Shown here: positions 1 to 11,904 of the stretch, in pieces
Numbering within the stretch: the first letter of the stretch is position 1
Layout: the number at the start of each line of letters is the position of its first letter
Assembly: GCA_035610365.1 (NCBI GenBank)
Contig: CM069432.1
Location: 228,926,532-228,990,531, forward strand
Length of the DNA: 64,000 nucleotides
Direction of reading: 5' to 3'
From: Aquatica leii
Taxonomy: Eukaryota; Arthropoda; Insecta; Coleoptera; Lampyridae
Made by a program: the position numbers and the translations under genes
The notes under the pieces: generated by a model
Told to the model about the DNA's origin: nothing
The model's input: the letters and a program-made list of their open reading frames with translations, nothing else
Databases searched by the model: none

Positions 1-420
1 GAAAAATTCCGTCTATATAAAATTCATTTATTGCAAGAACTGAATGAAAACGACCAAATCGAGCTCTATGAAGTTATTATAGAGAAGTTGCGCCAAATGT
101 AATGAAATGAAATTAATAATATTCCCCAAAACGCTCTTCTAATACAGTGCAAAATTTTATTCAGCGAATTCATTATTGTCAACAGGTGAATCTTATAAAT
201 AGGATTCCAAACAATCATGACAAACATAGCAATCGGTTCTTTTTAGAACCACAGAATGTTTTAAAAAAAGATTCGTCGCATTTCATGAATTATTGTTCTT
301 CATTCAATAGATTTTAAAACAATAGCGTTTATTTTCAAAACTCTATAACGCCGAAACGACTGAATTTAGATACATTATGCTTCTTGCAAATCTTGCTTAT
401 AATTTAGCAAAGAATTGAAA
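1..420 (+). pseudogene. Possible mariner/Tc1-type transposase relic
   Basis: The first 100 bases read in one frame as a peptide with the core LLQELNENDQIELYE, which resembles the 'HPYKxQLxQELxxxD' segment that follows the helix-turn-helix in mariner-like transposases. The segment stops near position 100. After that only scattered, frameshifted resemblance to the catalytic core can be seen up to about 420. The relic is truncated by the window edge, has no visible terminal repeat and cannot be functional. The assignment is weak and based on memory of family motifs. Confidence 0.3.
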
Positions 421-667
421 TATTAAATAATACACAAGGTGTTTAAAACTTGGTGTGCCACGCCTTTATGACCAACCCATGTATAATTAAAATTATTACT
501 GTCTAGTAGACATTAAAGAACCTTAAAACGTTTTTATATAGTTTCTCCGATAATCGACCGTTTCCAGACTTATCAGCAGCCTTGTATACATTCCTGGAAC
601 AGGCAACACAGTAGCTGCCGCTCTTTTACGTCTAGAAGCTATACATTTACTGACAAAAAGCTCTAAG

Positions 668-1215
668 ATGCAATTTCTTCTCGGTAACACGACATACTTT
701 GTGCTACGAAAATTAGAAAACAACGAATTACCAATGTATTGCGAAGTATCTACAGGAAACATTCACCCGCACGTACCGGTTACGTTACGCCAACGAATAT
801 TTCCCACGAGACATACGCTAATACACTCAAGCAAACGAGTTATTTTACAACACGTGTTCGACCCTTGATGGTTACCACTTCCCTATAACTAGCAGCATTC
901 TAGCAGCCGCTTTGAGCAAATATCCTGAAACATTGTCGGACCACTACCACCGCCTCGACGTTTTCGTTATATGTTAACGATTGTCGATCGTTTTTCGAGA
1001 TGGCCTAAAGCAATATCGGTTATCACTAGCGAGTCAATAATCACGGCTTTTTACAGTTCATGCGTATTGCGCTTACTACAGATCAAGTTGAAATACTGCC
1101 AACAGTACTAGATCTTCGTACGATTTAGAAAGAAAATTTAAAGTGCTCGCCCGCAGAAATGCTTTACGGACAAAGACTTCGCCTATCAGGTGAACGGTTT
1201 GCAGTGCCGCCGTAA
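668..1215 (+). pseudogene. Ty3/gypsy integrase relic
   Basis: Broken frames on the plus strand carry pieces in integrase order. First comes YCEVSTGNIHPHVPVTLRQR, like the segment just before the zinc-binding HHCC module. Near 940-1020 is 'VGPLPPPRRFRYMLTIVDRFSRWPKAI', matching the first catalytic-aspartate region of gypsy integrases. Near 1150-1200 is 'AEMLYGQRLRLSGE', the conserved region after the catalytic core. Stops and frameshifts separate the pieces and the second Asp/Glu segment appears deleted. No LTRs are seen. It abuts a hAT relic on the opposite strand. Confidence 0.5.
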
Positions 1216-1826
1216 GTGCAAAACGCAGTGTGTGCAATGAGTTTTGACGCTCCTTCAGTACAATGCAAATGGGTATAAAAAAGGAGTCTTCTAAATAATT
1301 TGCATTCAATAAACAACTCCTCTCTGTTAGGCAAATCATCAAGTTTGAATAGAAATTCAACTTTGTACATTTTAGCTTTAAGTTTTTTGCAGAGCCATTT
1401 GGACAGTGGTATAAAAAAATCAATTTTAAAACGCTCTTGGGGGCCAATCGGTGCTTCATCAATAGCCTTGTAATCAAACTTTTTCTTCTTCCTCCTAACC
1501 CGTATCGTTTTAAATTTTCCTTCGACTTGTAAATTTTCAACCAACTGTTTGCCTTTCAATAAACAATTTAAAAATTCGTACTCTGCAGTTGTTTTTAACT
1601 CTTTCTGAAGTGTGTTATTTCAATGAAATTTAGGACTCACAACTTTTTTGTTTTATAAACGTACCTCAAAACAACAGAGGGCTGTTCTTTCCTACTTAAA
1701 TAGGATGTGCAGTCAAAAAGCAATGCATTGTATTTGCCTCTTTTATTTCTGCTTAGTATTGTTTATCTTACTTTGTCTCCTATAAGAGTCAATAATTCAT
1801 TTTGTATGTTTTTGCTCAAGTATAAC
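1076..1826 (-). pseudogene. hAT (TTF-type zinc finger) transposase relic, C-terminal part
   Basis: On the minus strand, reading down from 1826, broken frames give HYLSKNIQNELLTLIGDKVR, then 'KYNALLFDCTSYLSRKEQPSVVLRYVY', then (1559-1240) 'RVRRKKKKFDYKAIDEAPIGPQERFKIDFF'. These are in the order found in arthropod hAT-like proteins with an N-terminal TTF-type zinc finger and a DUF4371-type middle. The N-terminal part of the same relic lies at 6375-6760. The two were separated by insertion of the foldback element at 1835-6366, whose 8-bp duplication sits exactly at the break. Stops, frameshifts and a large internal deletion make this a dead copy. Confidence 0.55.
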
Positions 1827-1834
1827 AGACACCT
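1827..1834. repeat. Target-site duplication AGACACCT (left copy)
   Basis: This 8-bp sequence directly precedes the left terminus ATGGAACGCC of the foldback element and is repeated exactly at 6367-6374 after the right terminus. An 8-bp duplication is characteristic of hAT-type and a few other DNA transposons. Confidence 0.85.
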
Positions 1835-2935
1835 ATGGAACGCCGTTTTACTTTTTATTGCCCGTTTTTATACGTAACTTATAAAATAACTTCTTGTGCA
1901 TATTAAAAATGTTTGTTAGAATTTAAATGTTGGTTTAAAAATTTTTGCGTAGTATATTGTAATTTGATTTAAAATGTTACTTGAATAAAAATGAATGTTA
2001 AAATTAAAGTAAGTAACATTATAAATACTCGAATTTTCACGAATAAATTAAAATGCTAGAATAACTTTTAGCAACTAACATTTTAAATGATACAATTAAA
2101 ATGTTAGTTGATAATTTTAATTGGTCGCTTCAATCGGTGGCGGCGTCATTTAGAACTACAATGTGCATGTATTTTCTTATACTGAAATAGTTTCAAAAGC
2201 TACCACCGATCACAGCGACGAATTAAAATTATCAACTAACATTTTAATTCTAGCATTTGAAATGTAAGTTGTCAAAAATTAGTCTAGCATTTATATTCCT
2301 TCATAAAAATTAATTGATTTCTAATGTTACTTCATTTATTTTCAACGTATGATTTTATTCAAGTAACATTTTAAATCAACTAACAGTTAAAAACACCAAG
2401 TTTTTTAAACCAACATTTAAAATGTGGTAAAAATCAATAACATATATTTCAATTAAATCTTTTAGTTACTTTATTATTTTACTATTGAATACTAAATTTG
2501 TTTTGCTACAATTTTAAACAAACTTCAGTTTTTATTAAGTTTATTTTCATGTTTGTCTACTTATTTTAATACAATAAAACTGTTTGTTAAACAAATTTAA
2601 CACATTTAAATTGTTAACTGAAACGTATTTAGTAATGCAATACATTTTGCTCAAAATTTTCTAACAGTCATATTAAACACATTAATTTAAACTGAGAAAT
2701 AAAGTATATGAACAAACATTTTATTTCATGTAACACTTTTTATTAAACACACAAAAAATAACAATCATATAAATTGGAGAATTAAAATGTATGTCGAATT
2801 AAAATGTTACATGAATTAATATGTTTGTTGATAATTTTAATTCTTCAATTTTAAATCAAGAATAAAATTACCAACAAACATTTTAATTCTGAATTAAAAT
2901 GTTTGTTGATAATTTTAATTCTTCAATTTCAATTG

Positions 2936-3034
2936 GCGCTGTAGGTTGCGGAGGTTGTGAGTACTCTAACTAGTGGTAAACTTTTACTATAATTTGGATA
3001 GAGTACTCACAACTTCCGCAACCTACAGCGCCAA
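2936..3034. repeat. Central palindrome 1 of the foldback element
   Basis: Inverted arms of about 35 bp (GGCGCTGTAGGTTGCGG ... CCGCAACCTACAGCGCC) surround a short AT-rich loop, with GAGTACTC-containing inner arms. It is far more GC-rich than the surrounding repeats. Related copies lie at about 3737-3835 and 5723-5823. Confidence 0.8.
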
Positions 3035-3736
3035 TTGAAAATGAAGAATTAAAATTATCAACAAACATTTTAATTCAGAATTAATATGTTTGTTGGTAAC
3101 TTTAATTCTTGATTTAAAATTGAAGAATTAAAATTATCAACAAACATTTTAATTCAGAATTAATATGTTTGTTGGTAATTTTATTCCTGATTTAAAATTG
3201 AAGAATTAAAATTATCAACAAACATTTTAATTCAGAATTAATATGTTTGTTGGTAAAATTAATTCTTGATTTAAAATTGAAGAATTAAAATTATCAACAA
3301 ACATTTTAATTCAGATTTAATATGTTTGTTGGTAATTTTCTTGTTGATTTAAAATTGAAGAATTAAAATTATCAACAAACATTTTAATTCATGTAACATT
3401 TTAATTCGACATGCATTTTAATTCTACAATTTAAATGATTCTTATTTTTTGTTTGTTATATAAAAAGTGTTACATGAATTAAAATGTTTGTTCATATACT
3501 TTTTTTCTCAGTTTAAATTAAAGTTTTTAATATGATTGTTTGAAATTTTGAGCAAAATATATTGCATCAGTAAATACGTTTTTATTTAACAATTTAAATG
3601 TGTTAAGTTTGTTCAACAAACCATTTAAATCTACTAAAATAAATAGACAAACATAAAAATAAACTTAATAAAAATTAAAGGTTGTTTGAATGCAACGGAA
3701 TTAAATTTAGTAATAAAAAGCAAAACGGCGTTCCAT

Positions 3737-3835
3737 ATGGCGCTTTAAGTTGCGGAAGCTGTGAGTACTTTAACCAAACTATAGTGCAAGTTTACCACTG
3801 CTTAGAGTACTCACAACCTCCGCAACCTACAGCGC
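3737..3835. repeat. Central palindrome 2 of the foldback element
   Basis: This is the same palindrome as at 2936-3034. Its left arm starts immediately after an internal copy of the element's right terminus (GGCGTTCCAT ending at 3736), so a terminus and a centre are fused here. The left arm differs by several substitutions (GGCGCTTTAAGTTGCGG). Confidence 0.75.
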
Positions 3836-5722
3836 CAATTAAAATTGAAGAATTAAAATTATCAACAAACATTTTAATTCAGAATTAATATGTTTGTTGG
3901 AAAAAATTTAACTTGATTTAAAATTGAAGAATTAAAATTATCAACAAACATTTTAATTCCGAATTAATATGTTTGTTGGTAAAATTAATTCTTGATTTAA
4001 AATTGAAGAATTAAAATTATCAACAAACATTTTAATTCAGATTTAATATGTTTGTTGGTAATTTTGTTCTTGATTTAAAATTGAAGAATTAAAATTATCA
4101 ACAAACATTTTAATTCATGTAACATTTTAATTCGACATGCATTTTAATTCTACAATTTAAATGATTCTAATTTTTTGTTTAATATATAAAAAGTGTTACA
4201 TGAATTAAAATGTTTGTTCATATACTTTTTTTCTCAGTTTAAATTAAAGTTTTTAATATGATTGTTAGAAATTTTGAGCAAAATGTATTGCATCAGTAAA
4301 TACGTTTTTATTTAACAATTTAAATGTGTTAAGTTTGTTCAACAAACCATTTAAATGTACTAAAATAAATAGACAAACATAAAAATAAACTTAATAAAAA
4401 TTGAAGTTTGTTTGAATGCAACGGAATTAAATTTAGTAATAAAAAGCAAAACGGCGTTCCATATTTTTGTGTGTTTAATAAAAAGTGTTACATGAAATAA
4501 AATATTTGTTCATATACTTTATTTCTCAGCTTAAATTAATGTGTTTAATATGACTGTTAGAAAATTTTGAGCAAAATGTATTGCATTACTAAATACGTTT
4601 CAGTTAACAATTTAAATGTGTTAAATTTGTTTAACAAACAGTTTTATTGTATTAAAATAAGTAGACAAACATGAAAATAAACTTAATAAAAACTGAAGTT
4701 TGTTTAAAATTGTAGCAAAACAAATTTAGTATTCAATAGTAAAATAATAAAGTAACTAAAAGATTTAATTGAAATATATGTTATTGATTTTTACCACATT
4801 TTAAATGTTGGTTTAAAAAACTTGGTGTTTTTAACTGTTAGTTGATTTAAAATGTTACTTGAATAAAATCATACGTTGAAAATAAATGAAGTAACATTAG
4901 AAATCAATTAATTTTTATGAAGGAATATAAATGCTAGACTAATTTTTGACAACTTACATTTCAAATGCTAGTATTAAAATGTTAGTTGATAATTTTAATT
5001 CGTCGCTGTGACCGGTGGTAGCTTTTGAAACTATTTCAGTATAAGAAAATACATGCACATTGTAGTTCTAAATGACGCCACCGATTGAAGCGACCATTAA
5101 AAATTATCAACTAACATTTTAATTGTATCATTTAAAATGTTAGTTGCTAAAAGTTATTCTAGCATTTTAATTTATTCGTGAAAATTCGAGTATTTATAAT
5201 GTTACTTACTGTAATTTTAACATTCATTTTTATTCAAGTAACATTTTAAATCAAATTACAATATACTACGCAAAAATTTTTAAACCAACATTTAAATTCT
5301 AACAAACATTTTTAATATGCACAAGAAGTTATTTTATAAGTTACGTATAAAAACGGGCAATAAAAAGTAAAACGGCGTTCCATACAAAAAATAACAATCA
5401 TTTAAATTGGAGAATTAAAATGTATGTCGAATTAAAATGTTACATGAATTAATATGTTTGTTGATAATTTTAATTCTTCAATTTTAAATCAAGAATAAAA
5501 TTACCAACAAACATATTAATTCTGAATTAAAATGTTTGTTGATAATTTTAATTCTTCAATTTTAAATCAAGAATAAAACTACCAACAAACATATTAATTC
5601 AGAATTAAAATGTTTGTTGATAATTTTACTTCTTCAATTTTAAATCAAGAATAAAACTACCAACAAACATATTAATTCTGAATTAAAATGTTTGTTGATA
5701 ATTTTAATTCTTCAATTTCAAT

Positions 5723-5823
5723 TGGCGCTGTAAGTTGCGGAAGTTGTGAGTATTTTAACCAAACTATAATGCAAGTTTACCACTGGTTAGAGTACTCACA
5801 ACCTCCGCAACCTACAGCGCCAA
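5723..5823. repeat. Central palindrome 3 of the foldback element
   Basis: This is the third copy of the GGCGCTGTAAGTTGCGG / CCGCAACCTACAGCGCC palindrome. It is closest to copy 2 in its loop, which contains 'ACCAAACTATA' and 'GCAAGTTTACCACTG'. It is the centre of the right-hand unit, which ends at 6366. Confidence 0.75.
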
Positions 5824-6366
5824 TTAAAATTGAAGAATTAAAATTATCAACAAACATTTTAATTCCGAATTAATATGTTTGTTGGTAAAATTAATTCTTG
5901 ATTTAAAATTGAAGAATTAAAATTATCAACAAACATTTTAATTCAGATTTAATATGTTTGTTGGTAATTTTGTTCTTGATTTAAAATTGAAGAATTAAAA
6001 TTATCAACAAACATTTTAATTCATGTAACATTTTAATTCGACATGCATTTTAATTCTACAATTTAAATGATTCTAATTTTTTGTTTGTTATATAAAAAGT
6101 GTTACATGAATTAAAATGTTTGTTCATATACTTTTTTTCTCAGTTTAAATTAAAGTTTTTAATATGATTGTTAGAAATTTTGAGCAAAATGTATTGCATC
6201 AGTAAATACGTTTTTATTTAACAATTTAAATGTGTTAAGTTTGTTCAACAAACCATTTAAATGTACTAAAATAAATAGACAAACATAAAAATAAACTTAA
6301 TAAAAATTGAATTGTTTGAATGCAACGGAATTAAATTTAGTAATAAAAAGCAAAACGGCGTTCCAT

Positions 6367-6374
6367 AGACACCT
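6367..6374. repeat. Target-site duplication AGACACCT (right copy)
   Basis: Exact copy of 1827-1834 directly after the right terminus CGGCGTTCCAT. It fixes both ends of the 4.5-kb element. Confidence 0.85.
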
Positions 6375-6760
6375 TTGTTTTTCATTTGCCAATGCTTTAG
6401 ATATATGTTCTTTCATTACGGGATCAAATCGGGCCATTAGTTGAACCAAGTTGAACAAACACTAAAAAATGTCCATTGTCCTTTTTGTATCTACAAGGTT
6501 TCATTTGTTACTCGGAAAGCCATATTTGGTACTTGACAAGAAATTTTGTTATGCCAAGAAGTCATTTTGTCATCGTTTTATCGGGAATGTAATAGAATGG
6601 TAATAGCCAACGTCTCTTAACTTTTTGACCATTTGGAAAGCGTCGATAGTAAAATACGTTCAAAAATGACCTATTTGTTCCATCTTTGGGATATCTCTAA
6701 TATAGCGAAAACGGCCCTTGTGCTATAGTACAAATCGTTTGGGTTAAGATGTGTAGGCCA
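6375..6760 (-). pseudogene. hAT (TTF-type zinc finger) transposase relic, N-terminal part
   Basis: Minus-strand frames read from 6760 downward give 'GPFSLY...YPKDGTNRSFLNVFYYRRFPNG', as in the start of a TTF-type zinc finger, and then 'LMARFDPVMKEHISKALANEKQRC' running straight into the foldback element at 6374. Across the element the reading resumes at 1826 with HYLSKNIQNE, the segment expected next in this family. Two or more stops and shifts show it is dead. The family call comes from motif order only. Confidence 0.5.
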
Positions 6761-9700
6761 TGTAAAAGGATATTTTAATAGAAATGAAACTGTAAGACCC
6801 GCCGAGCTGCCGCCACCATTTTTTTGCTCTTCCAATTGATGAGTTACAGATGCAACTTCTTGACCTTGACAAGCTTTATTTGTTGCGATTTTATGAATAC
6901 CAGCATCAGTATCTAAACTATTTATACACTCTGGTAGCTATAGTTCTTTCCCCATTAGAGTGCACATCTTTGTCACTAAGATTAGATTCTTATGAGAGAC
7001 AGGGTTTTGCGATATTGATAAATACTTGCACACTCGTTTCTTTTAAGGATTTAGCTTTCCGTTTCCTATTTTGGCATCGAGAAGGTTTAAAAAACATTTT
7101 TAGTGTATTAACAAAACAAGTAGTTATCAATCCACAAAACTAATATTTATCACAAAACCAATGTCAACTTGACACGACTACTGGTGAGTACATTATATGC
7201 TGCGGCTCACGTCAGACGACGACTGCCACCTGTTGCAGTACACAGAGGCAAGATAAGATGTGCAGACGTAGCCGCCATTGCAAAAACCAGAGTGGTAAGT
7301 GAACGATTGGCTGAAACCTGATGCCCATGCGACAGATAGACTAAACATATGATAGCGATTGTGACTCAATATTTACAACTGACGCAACCGTTCAGTTCTG
7401 CCAAAAGAGCAGACCGGAGCGTATGGAGCCAGTCTCTTTACTATACTTTCAAGCAATATTTTATTTACTGAACAAAAGTTTTAACGTATTCAAATGGCTA
7501 ATTTACATTCAAAATTACATAATTAAAATTTTTACCATATTATTTATTAATTTTTTCTCATTTCGGCACCCCTTTCAAAATCGCAGGTGTGAAATTGTAC
7601 ACGCCTTAGGCCGGCACCGACGGTTTGTTAAAACGACCGACTCTTGATGCCACCGTTCCAGCAAGCATTGCCGTTTCAAGAGCAGATCACAGAAGACGGA
7701 AAGTTTTCTTTCACCATCAATAGGAACAATGCAGTCACGTCTTTGTGCGAAACGACACAGTTCGACGACTGCTAGTCACCTCACACTAGATTGCCGATCA
7801 TCTAAAATTTTTAGTAAAGGTAAACTGAAAACTAACTAGTGTGTGCAAAGCAGATTAAAACCGGCGTTCTTGACCTCTGCGGACTCGGAGACAATACACC
7901 ATGTCAAGTCGCTTGACGTTACCAGTTCGTTTCAAACTTTCAAGGCTATAACCACGGAAAAGGTAAAAAATATGAAGTACTCCCACTCTAAAGGTCAACT
8001 GGCGCTTAACGGTAGGATACCCATATTAAGTTCGTAAAATTTTTGTATAGATGGTAGTAATATCGGTACATCTGAATACAAGTGATAGTATGCAACTAAA
8101 ACTACACAAACTCATAAATCTTATTTGGGCGGTCCTAAATTTTCAACAATAGACTAGGGGTACTCTAAAAGGTACTCAGGTAACTGATATGTTTGTTTGT
8201 ACTTGCCCGGATGGGCAGCGTATATCTATTCAAATATTTTTTTATATTATACATAAAAGCACTGGTAATTGTATTTTAATTGCATATCACTATAATATAA
8301 ATCGAATACATTTTTTTCTTGAAAGTAATACGGTGCAAGTTCTTTTAAAGACATTGTTTTGTTTGTTATTATCAAATAATAAAAAATTTGTGATTTTTTT
8401 TCGGGTATTCTGATTGTCTAGCGCTGGTGGTTTGTATTATATTCTTATCAAAAACGGATTGCACAGTAACGTTCGGTTTCTTTGGCTACTAGACGCTGTT
8501 CCCACTCTATTTTCACACACTATGCGCTTATTGTTTCATTTACTTTTACAAAAAAAAATCTAATTGTATAAGAGCGACATCTTTAAAAACAATTTGATTA
8601 TTTAGTTTTACAAGCAAAAGTTTATACTGAAATATTTATATTAAGTATATACATTCAAAAATTTGCAAACAAAATCGTTAGTCGTCAAATAAAATAACAA
8701 TGCTGTGTGCAAAGTATCTATTAAACCATTGATTGAAAAGCATACATGAGTATTTTGCTTTATTTTCTAGTTTTCATACCCTTTTAGATTCTAGAATCAA
8801 CAAACTTTGGAATACAATGAGTTTCCCAAAAATTAATTAATCATAACATTTTTTTACAAAATATCTCGTCTTTTTTTTATTTTAATAATTTCTAGATCCA
8901 CATCTGTATATAATACAATGATAATATTAAGTGGCAAATGTTTTTTTTACAGATAAGCATTTGTCCTTGAAATTGATGCATATAGCTATGGTTTTGTTTT
9001 AATTATAACTCGCCCCTGTCATTTACAGCAACGCAAATTTTTTAATTTGATATTGCATTTTTTTTTATTTTTTTTGATTTTTAAGGAAAATAAACACTTA
9101 TTTATTTCTATAATTGTACTATCGTCAATCGTCCATCGGGACTTGTATGCAAAAAATTGTATTTATCGTGAATAAAAAACTACAATTTTTTACTTTTAAA
9201 TTTGTATAACATTCAAATTTTGAAATCGCCCTTTTTACATTCTCAATTTCGTACGTAATAGCTAATATTTTTATACACTATCTGTTACAATTGTCAATAT
9301 GTACAGTAAACGTAATGTAGCATTATTAGATAAAAATAAACCGAAATATGATTTACTAGTTTCTATAGAAGATTTGCATATGACATAGTAAGAATAACAT
9401 TTAGCAGAATTTTAACAATACTTATTTGTTCAAATATGCTTTACCCGTAATCGGCAAATTCTCGTTTTATAAACTCCGCCTCCGAGTACCTGCTTCCCCT
9501 GTCACTTTAAATAAAACGCGCCATGTATTTTTAATATTGCATAAATTTTGATAGTTTTTCAAACTGATTTTCGGAATAATTGTTACTCGTACATGCTTCA
9601 AATTTCACATGTACTTGGCTAAATGCGTTGACTAGGAGTTAACATAATTTCAAAAAGATTCTTTAAAAATTAAGATTGTTATAAGAAAAAAACGTTTTTA

Positions 9701-11854
9701 TTTGATGAATTGTGCAATAAAATTGTTCATAACTTCTACAAATATTGTAATTATTGAGAGAAACTTCTTTAATGCCTAGAACACTATATAACCAATTATT
9801 GGTCAAAATTTGACCTACCCAACTTTCATACATTTATAAAAAATTGATCTGAAAGTTTTAACTTTTATATTGCTTATTAATAAAGATGGAGAAGTTTACA
9901 AAAAATGAAAATATTTGTCACAAAATATTTTGTTAGATTTCAATTAAATAAATTTTCCAAAGTTTATTGTTATTACATAAATTCCATTTTGTCTAGCGCT
10001 TTAATTCGCAGGTATCCTACCGTTAAGGCAGTCAGTCTAGTAACCTTACAAGAACCAACGGGCGACACGAGTGCTTACTCATCACATTTAATAATTTTCC
10101 CTATCTAAAAGTTTGACACTTTCGAACGTTTAAAATATCGACTTTGATCATCAATCTCCTATATAAAATTAAAAAAATCACGGTTATTGATCGCTCATAA
10201 AATAACAATCCTTATGGTGGAAAAAAATTTCTCTTTTTTAATTTTCCCAGAGTTCGGAGAAAATTGAACTAAAAGAAAATGTAATAGGAATATTTCCTGT
10301 AAATCTCCAAAAGTAATTTACAAATTACAAAATAATTGTAATCTTAAGTAATTATAATGAATTTGCTCTGAAAAACACAATTGCAAAATGTTTGAATTTT
10401 GAATGATACTCCATCTCAACTTAATTAGCGCGTTGCGTTCGCCGTTAATAAAGTCGAAAATGATTGTGACTTCTCCGACCACTGATTTTACTTACCTCAT
10501 GTAAAACCACAGACAGCGTTCAAAAGTCATTCGAATTTTAATTGAATAAGGTACTCTGCAATAAATAGACATAATTAAATAATGCAAAGTATTTATTTAT
10601 AAGAACGCCCAGATATATACATTATAAACTTAGGTAATTTGACACGCAAAGTCCTAAAAAAATTCAACTCTTAATTATGATAAAAAAAAGAACTGTTTCA
10701 AAGTTAAAACTAATCAATCAATTCTAAAACACATTTCAGCCTTTTATAAATAAAGTCCTAATATTCCACTTATGTTCGAAATGAATCGAATCACTTTACA
10801 ACAACGTTCTTTAACTGTCGGATGTAGATTAAATGAATTATATAGAAGAGTTATAATGAAACCTTTTAACGTTTAATCAAACAGTTAAAAAACCAGAGTT
10901 TGTTAAAACTATTATAAATAATGAATTAACGCTAGATTACAATAAATAAAACGTGATATAAAAATAATGGTGGTACAGTTTTATACAGAATACAAATATA
11001 ACAACTAAGGTAGTAATAACAAGAGTGGTAATGTCGTTGTTGTCGCAGACATAAAAAACAGTAGATGAACATACTTTGTAAGATACCTCGGATTCAACAA
11101 TAAAAATACAATTTTGTACTTTACGTAAATTTGGTTAGCTAAACCTCAGAACTATTTATAGTTTAGTATTTATTACTTAATGGTCTTTTCGAATATCTAA
11201 AATTCGGTAATGATACATGTGCTTTAAATTTCATTTAACATAATTTTATCACAATTTTTTTTTATATGCGAAGAAAAATACTCTATTTATTTTGAAAATA
11301 GATTTTTGCTGCTTTGAGGCAGTAGTGGATGGCAGGTATTAGGAATTTTCAAACTCTGTAGCACCAACAATTTCTGAAGTTATCTCTTTACTATATTAAC
11401 TAAATTTACTAATATCTTTTTTTTTAATTTCATTTTTTTGGCTTTATAAAGTAGAAATTTAAAAATGTATTTCTAAGTACGTATGCAAGGATAAAGAAAT
11501 CGGTTTTACTTCGCTTTTTTTTCTAGAACTAAACGTATTATTGCTAAACTGAAATTTCGCATCACCTACAGAAAATATTACTTTTGAATGAGCAAATTCT
11601 AATGACAGATAAACTCTACTCAAGTTGCCAATTTACAATGTACAAGAATTAAATCTAGTGTGATTTTTGTAGATTAGGTACAGAATATAATCGTATAAAT
11701 ACATATTTACATCTCTTAGTATTTAAAAAAATATTATTTCCTAATTGTCTAAATAACAGGTAAGTGTAATTTATTTTTCCCAGAAAAATATATATTAATT
11801 GTAACAAGAAACAAGATGTCACTAATAATAATAATCCTCTAGCAATAAATATGA
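6761..11854. other. Region without a supportable gene
   Basis: About 5 kb between the hAT relic and the end of the host gene. 7150-8030 is less AT-rich than its surroundings and may be an unidentified transposon remnant, but no frame gives a recognisable domain. 8400-11850 is AT-rich with many homopolymer runs. The only structure noted is a 16-bp inverted repeat, TTAACGGTAGGATACC at 8006-8021 and its complement at 10011-10026. Confidence 0.5.
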
Positions 11855-11860
11855 TTTATT
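11855..11860 (-). promoter_or_regulatory. Polyadenylation signal AATAAA
   Basis: TTTATT on the plus strand reads AATAAA on the minus strand, about 45 bases after the stop codon at 11905-11907 of the six-exon gene. It is the first such hexamer downstream of the stop and is a likely end for the transcript. The hexamer is common in AT-rich DNA. Confidence 0.5.
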
Positions 11861-11904
11861 TTTTTAATCTTTAATGAGGCACTTAAATGCATTGTCAAAC
11901 ATAA

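Larger units (their letters stand above)
1835..6366. mobile_element. Composite foldback (inverted-repeat) transposon, non-coding
   Basis: A 4532-bp element begins ATGGAACGCCGTTTT and ends AAAACGGCGTTCCAT, flanked by exact 8-bp duplications AGACACCT. It has no credible coding sequence and is built almost wholly of inverted repeats. The left 0.9 kb (1835-2750) is repeated in inverse orientation at about 4464-5383. A central palindrome with GGCGCTGTAGGTTGCGG arms occurs three times (about 2936-3034, 3737-3835, 5723-5823), and a different palindrome with a CCGGTGGTAGC-type core lies in each A-type arm (2130-2225, 5000-5095). Short units around AATTAAAATGTTTGTTGATAATTTTAATT are reiterated throughout. 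The right terminus GGCGTTCCAT recurs internally, ending at 3736, 4462 and 5383, without a paired left terminus. It is presumably mobilised in trans by a hAT-like enzyme, inferred only from the duplication length. Confidence 0.85.

Noticed and set aside
3682..5873. Open frames at 3682-3888 and 5688-5873 that encode similar peptides with 'SCGSCEYFNQT'
   Set aside because: They are the same palindromic repeat read twice. The similarity comes from the repeat DNA, and the frames have no upstream context or family motif.
1835..6366. CRISPR-like or satellite array, suggested by regularly spaced repeats of about 40 bp
   Set aside because: The units alternate in orientation and pair with each other, and the block has transposon termini and a target duplication. 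It is a foldback element in an animal genome.
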